This document shows, piece after piece, positions 38,178 to 49,400 of a stretch of DNA of 64,000 nt (the first letter of the stretch is position 1; each line of letters starts with the position of its first letter). Source of the DNA: Tribonema minus. Its lineage: Eukaryota > Sar > Xanthophyceae > Tribonematales > Tribonemataceae. Where the stretch lies: contig JAFCMP010000034.1 of NCBI GenBank assembly GCA_017506865.1, positions 62,001 to 126,000 on the forward strand. Reading direction: 5' to 3'. Below the pieces are notes generated by a model, which was given only the letters and a program-made list of their open reading frames with translations, ran no database searches and was not told where the DNA came from. Position numbers and translations under genes: made by a program.

Positions 38178-40471
38178 AGTACATCAAGTGGGTGCTTGAG
38201 CACTCAATGGGCCTGCAGCCACCAGGCCAGACCTGGCGCCAGTTTGATCAAAGTGGGGCCCACTTCCATCTGGCAGCGCACGGCCCAGCCTTACAGCAAG
38301 CGCGACTCCCAACACGGCATGGCGGCCTTGGCATTACCAGCGCCTGCGACATCGCTGATGCTGCGTATGTGGCGGGCACGTTGCAAGCGCTGCAACCAGC
38401 ACTCTCTGGATGGGCGGGGGTGCTGCAGCAGGCGGCTCCTCAAGCGGCTGCAGACAACGCTGCTGAGGATGCGGCAACACAAGCGGCACCGGCAGCAGCG
38501 GCAGCAGCACCAGCACCAGCAGCATCAGCAGCGGCAACTGTTACAGCGGCAGCGGCGGTTGCCAGTGGAGGCGCGACCGCTCCGGCAGCGGCAACTGCAT
38601 CAGCGGCTGGCCGCGCTTATGGCGCAGCCATTCCGGCAACACACGACGCAGCTGCCGCTGGATCAGGGGCCGCGGCGGCAGCACAGGCGGCACCAGCGGC
38701 AGCAGCAGCAGCGGCGGCGCACGGCGCAACTACTCCGGCGGCAGCAGCAGCGGCGGCAGCAGCAGCTGCTCCAGCATCAGAGGCTGCTGCAGCAGCGGCA
38801 GCACATGTTGCACCTCAAGTGGCCTCGGCGGCATCACTAACTGCAGCATCAACAGCAGCGGCTGCGGGCATAGGCAATACAGCTGCTACAGGCCCTACTA
38901 GCCTAAGGGCTGCTGCAGCACCTGCAACAGGAGCAGCGTCGGCAGGCGGCGCCGCAACCGTGCCGGCTGCGACAGCGGCAATGGCGGTGGCAGCGGCCAA
39001 TGCGGCAGGTGCTGCACCAACACCTGCGGCAGCAGCAACACCACTGGCAGCAGCAGCAACGGCAGGCGGCACAGCTGCAGCACCAGCGCACGCAGCAGCG
39101 GCAGCCGTCAATGCAGGCGCTGCGCGTTCCACACCAGCAATGCTACAAGGCGCAGCAGCGGCAGAGGTGGCGCGCCTGCCCCTCATGCGGACGATCGCCA
39201 CAGCTGCCACATCTCTACGTGCAGCAACAGGTGACAAGCTGGAACATATACTGCCACCAGCGCTAACGCCACTGCAGCAGCAACCACCTACGCAGCAGCC
39301 GCCGCTGCGGCCGACAGCAGGTGGTGGCACTGGTGCGGATGCTGCTTGCGTACTTGACGCCAGTGCTCTGCAGTTGCAGTGTAGCCTGAAGCGCCCCAAT
39401 CAGAGTGCGCTTGCAGATGCCGTCGCTACCGAGCTTGCAGATAAGGTGGAGGCGGACCTGCAACAGCTGCCGCAGGGCACGCAACGCACGCAAGCACTTG
39501 CTCGATTCCGGTCGCAGCGCCACATGCACTCGATCGGCATGGCATTCCTCAACGAGCCCATGTACTCCACAACGGCTTCGTTCGATGGCCTATCCTGGCA
39601 GCTGGCCGTCAAACGCGCCATCGGAGTAGAGGAGCAGACGGCAGGCTGCAAGCTGTGCGGGAAGTCGCCGGGCGGCACCCTGCATGCACGGCTGTGTCAA
39701 GCGCCACGCGTCAAGGCGCACGACACCATTGTCCACAATAGCGTCAAGAGGGCCACGCAGCGCCTCCTGCGGCAATACCTCAAAACGGGACTGGTGGACG
39801 AGGACTACACGCCGTTTCTGGGGTCCGCCGGGCCGCCGGGGAGTCGCAGGATGGACATCGTGCTGCCTGCCGACGCCTTCCCGGTGACCGGCTACGACGA
39901 CCCGACACGCCACCTACCGCTCATGGTGGACGTTACCTGCTTCGAGGCACAGGTGGCGTCGCGGGCGGCGAAGACTGCAGCAGACCCCGAGCGATGCTGC
40001 CGCGACCAAGAGGCCGCCAAGACTACCCACTATTCTGGTCATTATGATCAGAATTGCTACAAACTTGCCACATTGGCAATAGGGTCATTTGGCAGCATCG
40101 GGGAGCAGGGGCGGAAGCTGCTGGAGGCTGTGGCGACGGAGTATGCCAGCAGGATGTCAGTGCCCGGAGGAGCGCGCCCTAAAGCTCTCAAGGGCATCGC
40201 CCTGGCGCGCTTACGCTCGGCACTGTCGGCAGCGCTCCACATGGCGTACTCTGGCCGTGTCATGACACACATGGCAGAATCCAGGGGGGGGGGGCACATG
40301 GAGGAGGACGTAGGGGAGGACCCCGAGATGCCATTTGGCGGCGGCGGCGTTTGAGTGGTTGTCGTTGCGACACTTTCAGACTGTCATACGACATGTAGAT
40401 TCCTTACAGCTAGATGCCAATCATCTGGGCTTTTTCGCGCCCTGAGCGAGAATTAATAAAAAGTACATCAA
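38178..40471 (+). mobile_element. 5'-truncated LINE (family B) nested in the LTR element
   Basis: The insert 38188-40461 is flanked by a perfect 10-bp duplication AGTACATCAA (38178-38187 and 40462-40471). A frame of about 720 codons is open from the truncated 5' end to 40354. It starts with a motif typical of the region behind the RT domain in protist LINEs (QARLPTRHGGLGITSACDIADAAYVA), continues through ~250 residues of poly-Ala low complexity, and ends in a conserved C-terminal part (LPLMVDVTCFEAQ, GSFGSIGEQGRKLLEAVATE) that I take to be restriction-like-endonuclease-related; that assignment is an inference. The RT itself is missing. The 3' UTR ends AATTAATAAAAAGTACAT. Four or more shorter copies lie at 771-5915. 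Confidence 0.88.
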
Positions 40472-43400
40472 ACGTGAACTGCGACCTGGCGGGGTAAAAC
40501 TCACCCAGGACGCCGCGGCTCCAGCCTGTTGGAAAGTGATACCAGATCACTTCACCCTCAAAGTCTGATCCGAAATCAGATGGCAGTTTGGGCAGCCTTA
40601 CCAGCGAGATCTGCGGCTGAGCAGAATCTTGGGCTGAGCTTGCCTCAGAACTAGTTTGGGAAGATGGCAGACCTCGCGTGACCTGAGAGTTGGGACTTGC
40701 ACTACTCGCGCTGTCCGGCGCGCTTTGCGCCTGCAACCTCTTGGCTTTGTCACGCACTGCCTCTGCCAACTGTATGGCAGACTTGACCTGTGTACGGGTC
40801 ATCTGTTCCCACTCACCATCCTCATATCTGATCCTCCAGTATGGTGACACAAAGTTCTTAACGGCCCCCCACACGTAAGTGATCGGGCCGCCCACTACCG
40901 TTCTGTGCTCCCTGACCAGCGCCGTGCCGATGGGATAGAGTTGCAGCGCGCTCTCTCGGCGCATGCCAGCATCCTCCTTAGGTGTGGGCCTGATGGCATA
41001 TGCCGGCAACCTTCCTTCGTTGCGCAGCTCATAGAGCGCGTGAAAAGCGTCTAAGGTCCATGGCGTCACTTCTTGCAGCATGTCATCCTCTGACACCCAC
41101 GCATGTGACTTGCCATCTATGGACTGCCATTTGTACTGCCACGAGCCATTGGGGCCCGCTTGGCGGTCCAGAACTCTGTATAACTTCTCACCATCTGCTA
41201 GCTCCTCCACTTGTCGGGGGCTCAGCATGGCGTGCACACCTGGCTCCAACATGGCACTAGGCCTCATGTGGAAGGGCTTCATGTTCTCAACATGAGCTGT
41301 GGTGTGTCTAACTCTTCTGCCCATCATCCTGCAGATGAATGAGAGGCCTGATTCGCCTGTGCGAGCCTCGATCTGCCAAGGCCCCACATACCTGGCATCA
41401 AGAGCAGCCGACCTGTCTCTTTGCCTGGGTAGCCGTATCATGACATAGTCACCGACGGCGAACTTCACCGCGCGCTTAATAGCTTCATTGCGCTTGGTGA
41501 TCTTCTGGGCGCGCACTTGCAGCGCCTTTGACACCACCTTGTCTGCAAGCTCAAGCATATCTAACTTGTGCTCAATCTCTTCGTGTAGGTCCAGCTTCCT
41601 GCTGCCATCCTCGTGCATAAATGCATCATGTGGCAGTGAAGCTTCCCGACCGTACACACAGAAAAAGGGTGTTAAACCTGTTTCACCTCTGGGCGTTGTC
41701 CTCAGCACGAACTGCACAAGCTCTAAGCCCTCGTGCCAGTTGGTCTGTTGAGCGCTGACCCAGGATGCTAGTGCCTTCTTGGCACGACCATTTGCGTGCT
41801 CCGCCACACCATTGGTCTGGGGGTGGTAGGCACTGGTTTCTATGCGTTTCACTTTGAACGCTTTGCAAAGGTCTGTGACCACATTGCCTAGGAAGACCTT
41901 GCCCTTGTCAGAGCACAGCTCCTCCACTAGCGCGCCAATCTCAAGGAACACTGTCATGAGGTGCGGGGTAACATCGCGCGTTCCCTGGCCGTGCATGGCC
42001 GAGAGCCACACGAAGCCGGACCTTGCTTCCACCATGGTCAGGACATATCTGTGCCCTGCAGTGGACTGTATACCAGGCTCTGTGATATCTATGTTGAGCC
42101 GCTGCCACATACGCACGGGCTCAGCTAACCACTGTCTGTACTGAGTGGAGCTGGCGCGTTTGCGCTCGAGGCATGTCATGCAGCTCTGCACGTACGTTCG
42201 TATGTCCGCGCCCATACCAGGCCAGAAATACCTCTCGAATATACGCGTGTGCGTAGCGCCTATGCCGCAATGCATAGCGCTCGCGTCATCATGCCCTAGA
42301 CGCATGACTAGGGTTCGTAGCACCACTGGCACGACCCACTGCAACAACACCATACCTCTCTTAGGGTGGCTCGTTGAACTGTGCACTAAGAGGCCATCTT
42401 CCTCGATGGTATACTGCTCTCTCTGTGCTAAGACGTGAGCGGCTAGCTCCGCGCCTTCGGGTATGTCACCCTCAATGAGCATCTTGCTCACTGCTTGACA
42501 GAAACCGTCCGCTTTCTGAACTTCAAGAAATGCGGCTCTGCTGAGCATTGCTGGCGTGGCAGGCGAGTCTCCCTCGGCCACCCGTTTCAGCAACTGCACT
42601 ACTTCTGGCCTTGGCAGCGTCTTCTTGCGCTTGCCTAAAACAGCTTCGCCATCCGGTGGCTCGTCTGCCTCATCTGCATCAGCAGCAGCTTCTACCTCTG
42701 GAATCTCTCCTTCTTCCAATGAGTCTGCCGCCGGCTGAGCCGTGGTGACGCTGCACTTGGCCCTCTTTGAGCTGATGCTGCGTCGCCTGTCGCATGCGAT
42801 CTGCCTTAAGAGTCGCTGCGCTTGGGAATGCTCCCACGAGCCGGTGTACTTATTGACTGGCTCTGCATACGCTGTGTTGATCTCAACTTCATCAACCTCA
42901 GCTTCCTCCACCGTGGAGTCATCTAGCCTTCTGTCCAACAACTGTGTTAGCTCCACAGCTGTCAGAGCGGCTAACCTAGCGGCCACTGCTCCTGATATTG
43001 CGACGGCCTCGTTGAACTTGAACGCTGGCCCGTAACGCGCATCCGCCGTGTACCCACGACAGCTGTTCACGTCGGCTACCTTGTGCGCTCTTGTGGCCTC
43101 GTCCGCGAAGCGCACACCTGACGGCGGCGCATCCATGCTTGGGACTGCGTCTGGCCATTGTTCATCTGCTGGCTCCGTAGAGCGCTCAGCATCTAATTCT
43201 GCCTGCTGCGGCAGTCTGGATGGGGCATCAGCGTTGGCATTCCTTTTGCCAGGCCTGTGCTGAATAGTAACGTCATACTCTTGTATACGCATGGCCCACC
43301 TCAATAGCTTGCCGTTGTAGTCTTGCAACGTCAACAGCCACCTGAGCGCTGCGGCATCTGTGACCACTGTAACAGGGTTACCCCAAATGTAAGGCCTGAA

Positions 43401-46400
43401 GTGGTTGAGCGCCAGCACTACTGCCAGACACTCCACTGCCGTCGCTCCTAACTTCGCGTCAGGTTCAGAGTTCAGCTTGCTGAAGTAGCCAACGACTACT
43501 TCTCTGACCTCCTCGCCTTCAGCTATGCGGCGCCTGCCCGTGTGAGCATATGGCTGTCCCGCTGTTGCCCTTTCGACCTCACTCACAGGTCTGAATTGTG
43601 TAAGCACACCTGCCGTCGCCGTCTTGGAGGCGTCAGTGTACAATACGAAAGGCAAACTGAAATCTGGGTGCATCACTATGCGACTGTCGCACATGGCACT
43701 CTTCAGCCGCTTGAAAGCCCGCTCTTGCGCAGACCCCCAAACCATGGCTGCTTTGTTCTTGGTCAGGGCTACTATAGGCTCTGATATCGCCCCAAAGTCG
43801 GGTACATATCGCCTGTAATAGTTAAACACTCCCATAACCACTTGTACCAACTGCTTGTCGGGTACCCCGCCTTTCAGTGGGGGGCTCATGTCAAGCATGG
43901 CCTTGACCTTGTCAGGGTCTGGTCTTGTTCCAGCGGCGCCAACTATATGGCCTAGGAACTTGACTTCAGCTTGAAATAGCTGACACTTTGGGCGAGATAC
44001 ACTCATGCCCGCCGCCCCTATGCGGCCAAGAACATCATCTAACTGCTCGATGTGCTCCTCGATGTCCGTGCCATACACCAACACGTCATCTATGTACACT
44101 AGCGCGTGGGAGCCTAAGGCATCTCCCAGCACTTGGTGCATCAATCTCGTGAACTGCGCTGGCAAGTTCACCAGCCCGAATGGCGCAACCTTGTAGTGCC
44201 ACAACGAGCCGTCTGGGGCTCTGAAGGCCGTCTTGGCCTTAGCCGTCTTGGCCAGCGGGATCTGATGGTAACCCGCTGCCAGATCTAACGAAGATAAAAT
44301 CCTCGCACCTTGCACAGCCCGCATCATGTCATCCATGTTGCCTAAGCCATGACTATCACGCTTCGTGACCGCATTCAACTTCCTGAAGTCTATGCAGAAG
44401 CGGATCTTGTCGCCTTGAACCACTAGTACTGGGTTGCTTGCCCATGCACTAGCTGATGGCTCAATCTGTTGGCGCTTTGCCGTCATCTGAATCTGTTTCA
44501 TGATGTACTCGGCTTCTTTGAAAGCCCAATGGCGTGCCTTGTCCGCCACCGGCTCGGCCGTCTGAGTGTCAACATCAATCTCAAAATGCTGAGTGACTCG
44601 AGGGTTTTTAGGGTCCTTAGCAAAGACATTCCTGTGCTTTTTTAGCATGTCAAGTGCTTTTCTTTTTAACAGTACTCCATCTTTCCCCCTTCCTTGCAAA
44701 TGAGGCGCAAGCCTGCCATCTTTCACAAGGATTTCCTCCAGCTCTGCATCTGTGCAGTTCTCTAGCTGGTCATTGTGGCGCTGGTTGAGGTCTGCCAGCC
44801 GTTGCACTTCTTGTGCAACCTCTTTGGCAGTCTTGCCTATGCTAGCAGCTAATTCTGCCACTAACTTAGCATTTTCAGAGTGCCTTTTGGCTGCTATTAC
44901 TAGCAGTTTGGCTTCTAGAGCCTGCTGAGTAGCTGTCTGCACTTCTAGCAGATCATCAGCCTTAATTGGAGTCACTTTTCCCCAATACGTGTTGCGGCGC
45001 ACGTAAACCGGGTACATTGAAGTGTTGCTCAATGTAGCGTATATCGTGCCGCTGGCATTTACAGTGAGAGCGGTGATATTTGCCTTAACACCTTTGCCTC
45101 TCATCATTTCTGTAGTCACTGTCTCTTCTGGTATGAGCAATGCCTCATAGGGCTGCACGCGCTTTGGCTTTGGTAGCAGCGTGAGTTCCACAATCGTCTC
45201 CGACGATGGTGCCAGTACAGTGTTATATGCCATCCTAGCTGAGCACTGCTGAGGCTTGTCTGGTGCCTCAGTGCTCTCAGCGCTGCCATTGCCCTTGCAA
45301 CTGGCTAGTGCTGCCGCACGCGCGTTCGCGTTGTCTGTGCGATTCTTGTCGTGCATGGGGCGTATGGCCACACCTTTTAGTCCCCCTGGGAAGAAGGCTG
45401 GGCTACCGCCGTGATACGAGATGACTGAGCCATGCGGGGCAAAGAAATCCGTACCTAAGAGCACGTCCATGGGTGCGTTCACCACATAGAACTTGTGCAA
45501 GAACATCTTGTTCTTAAACCGCAGCCATGCATTGACCACACCACTGATCTGCAGCGACGTCTTGCCGTCTGCCAAGAGGATCTCAGTGTAGTCACCTTGC
45601 TGAGGTGTACATACATAGCTGTTGGGGAGCTTGTCTGCAATGCGCTTGCCCATGATGGTTACGGTCGCACCGCAGTCTACCATGGCGCGCACATAGAGTT
45701 CTTTGGGCGTCTGAGAGTTGCTTTGTACGCGTAACGACGCGGACACAAACATCTGCCCTGGAGGTACAACACCGGCTACTGGGCGTATGTACTCCACTGG
45801 AGCCTCCGACTTGGAGCGCTCTACCGAGCTAGGCTCAGGGGACCCTACTGCAAGGTCTACATGAGGTAACTTGACTGGTTCCCTCGGTTTTGTGATCTCT
45901 TCTGTGAGATTCTTAATTGTCTCTGCCACACTCACTGGTGGGGCTGTGTCTAACTTGCTGACACCTGGCACATGGTCTAATATGCCTAGAGACTGAGCAT
46001 CAAGGCCAGCGCGCCTGAGCGCTGCCTTCAACTCACCTGGGGCAAGGCGCGGGTCTGTACCGCCGCCGAGCTTCTTGCGTGCCGCTGCGGCCGCAATGGG
46101 TGGAGCACTGATTTCTGTGTCAATGTCCATGTCGTCTGCGCTACTGCAAACGCTCATAACTGACTGTGAGTCCCACTCAGAGTCAGATCCTGAGTCAGAG
46201 TCATCGACTTCCACGATGTCAGCCATGCCGGGCTGCACCACAGCCAAGTCTACCTCTGGCTCTTCCCATGCACTGCGCATCGGAATTATGGGTACCTCTG
46301 CATACCCTGCATCATGCGCCTTTGCATGTATGCTACGCGCCACTGCTGCTGAGCAGTGTGCACTTGACGTGGGCGCTGCGTGTACCGCGGTAGCGGCCTG

Positions 46401-49400
46401 CACCAGCGAACCACTCTGACCAGCCAACCAAGACGGGGGCGGGCAGTCAACTGAATGCCTCAACGTAGAGTCTGACCTACGCGGCAAACGTACCTGTTGT
46501 TCTGGCAGTGTGCACAGGCCCGAGGCCTCAATTGCCACGAACAAGTGAAATGCCATCTCTGGGATGAACAAGTCTGCAATGTAACGCCGTACATCACTAC
46601 TGCATGCACTCGCCGGTAATTCATAATAATACGTCATGAGCACTGCCATTTCCGCAAGCGACAGCAAGCGGGCAGATGCCACTGGACCAGCGTCTTTTGC
46701 ATGTGCAACATAACTCGCAGTGGGCCTACCAGGCAGTCTGCGCACTGGGCTAGGCAACAAGCCATCAGCATCCAAAACACCAGGGTGCTGAGCACTGCGT
46801 GGTTGCAAGAAGAATGTGCGTTCGGGGCAGCGCAAGCGAGAGCGAACAGATGTGGGTCTGCTGTGTAAACGCTTGGTATTTATTACCGCACCGAACCTCT
46901 GGAGTGCCTCACGTGAGGCCACCCCTGCTGGTACTATGACAATGTACACTCTCTGCCTCCTGCAAGGTACTTCAAACTCAGAAGCCTTTAACTTGGCAAT
47001 GTACAGCATGTAACCAGCAGCCTTAAGAATGCGCACTGCGCGTGCAAACGCGCGTGACACTAGCACTCCGGGCACATTCTCGTACAACACCACTTGAAGC
47101 TTGGCTCGCACGATGAGCCGTGCGGCATGAACCGTGCACTCGGCAGCTTCGCCCTCGACCCTCTTGCCCTCTGCCGAAAAATCTGTGCAGGGCGGGGAGA
47201 TGGTGGTGATGTCAGGTTTCTCGTCAAGAAGACGTGCAACAACCTTCGCATCAGTCATGCATGCAGTCATTGTGGGCACTTCTGGATGAACTTCATGCAG
47301 AGCCTCAATTGCCTTGACATTCTTGTCAACTGCAAGCACTGTGCGTGTTACAAAACCTGCTCTAGAGGTCAACTTACCCCCAGCTATGGCGCCTCCTAGC
47401 GCCCCACAGCAGATAGACGCGTGTTTGATAACTCTGGGTGGTGGCTCTGGCCCACCCTCAATTGCCGCCATCTGCGCGCGCAAAGAGACATCGTAAACAG
47501 CGTCAGTGGCATGCTCAGCTACCTGTGCTGAACGTGCATCTGCTCTAACTGCACCAGGCAATTCACTGATTGCTGATGCTGAACTTGCAGCAGGCAAGTC
47601 ACTTCCTACCAAGGCAGCAGACAACTGCAAGTGTGATTCACCTTGGCGGTGCTTTTCTGCCATCCTCTTTCGGTGCGCAATGCACTGAGGGCAGGTAGTC
47701 TTGTGCCGCATAAGTGTGTCCCAGTCTCCCTGGTTCACTCTGCAGCCAAGACACTTGAAGTTGCTCTGGGGCTTGGCTCCGCCGCCGCCATTATCGCCTG
47801 CAGAGCTAGCCTTGCCCTGCGGCGCGCGGTCGCTGACTCCAAGCTGGCGACGCTCGTTAGCGCTCAGCCCCGCCAACACAGCGCGAACAGCCGAAAGCTT
47901 ATTCTTCTTTTTATAGCGATGGTCGTTACTGACCACGCTCCACCCATCCTTGGCAGGGCGCTTGCCTGTGTCAGAGTAGGGGGGGGTTGAGATGTGTGCC
48001 GCGGCCATTGCAGACACAACATTTCGAGTCTCGCGCTCGTCAAAAGGCGCTGCCTGCCACTTCTGCTGGGCAGTTGCCACGACCTTGGGAAAAGCGGTGT
48101 TCTTTAGATCCCAGGTCTCATACATGCCGTTTACTTCTTGACGGCAGCATAATGGCAGTTCATGAACGAACTTCATACGAACAATTTGCTGGTTGTCCGC
48201 GCAGCCGGCGTCGTGCGCGGCTGCAACTACCTCCCTGCCCCACACTTCGGGGCTGGTACCGGAGGTACGCGTGAGTTCATGATACTTTTGAAGTGCTATT
48301 TGCCTGGCAGATGTGCTATCGTACGCTGCCGTAAGGCATTGCACCATCTGCTCATAAGACAAATCACTAAACGCACGAGTTTCTAGCATTCCCGTGCGCT
48401 CATTGGTGACTGCGCTGGTCAGATCAGCGTACTGACTCTTGGTCAGACTCTGCAACAGCGCTTCTGAGTAGGCCGACTTGGGCACGCCACGCGTGTCGCA
48501 GCTACGCTCAAAAGCTCTAATGGAAGCTTCAAGCCTGCCTACTTGCGTTACAATGACGACGCCAGTGCCGCCGAAACCCCTCAAGTCAACTTTGGGTTTC
48601 CGCGCCGTCATGGCAACTGAGGAGTACGAGGGTTCTACTGCCCCCGCAGTCCTAATGCTCTCACCTAGAGCCGATGCGCTGGTGGCTACGCCGGCCACTG
48701 CGCCATCTTCACGCGGACTCGCAGCTGCGCCGGCTGCGTCGTCGTCCGACGTGTCGGAGTGCCCGTCAGTGTTGAGGAACGGGTGCGTCACCAAGCTGCG
48801 CGGGTAAGTGTCCGCAGCTAGGCGCGCCTCCTCGGTGACCAGAGGCGTGTTCTCGAACTCCCTTAGCATTCGCCAGAGTTCCGCCTCCTCACCGTCGCCT
48901 GTGCCGAAGGCGAAGCGATGCCAACTATTGGACCGCTTACGGTGTTTACCTATGGTCAGCAGCTCGCCGAACTGGCTAGCTTTGAAGTCATGACCACGTT
49001 TTTCCAGAAGTGCAACATTATGCTTGCGCACCTCTTCGGCCTGCTCCGCAGCGAACGTCCGCGCCATCGGCAGCAGTGAGTTCTTCACCATGTTCTTGCT
49101 CTCACTAGGAGCTCTGGTGACGCGAAGCTGGAGCTCGCCAAGGCGTTCGTAAAGGGCACGCTCGTGAATTTCGGCGAACGTTGCAGCCGTTTTGGCGGCC
49201 TTGGCAGCTCGCTTATGTGCCTCGATGCGAGCTTCGATGCCCTCGCGCCACTGGTCATAAGCCTCATCTGTGCCCTCAGGATCAAAGGGCACACCACCCT
49301 CATCACCAGATGACTCAGAAGACTCGAGCAGCTGCCTAACTGCCCTCCGTCGCTCTGCCGCTTGTTGCTCAACTGGCTTTCGCGGTATGACGGGCGCGCT

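Noticed and set aside
46515-47430. Host DNA methyltransferase gene
   Set aside because: The domain is in frame with Gag upstream and protease/RT downstream inside two LTRs, so it belongs to the element.
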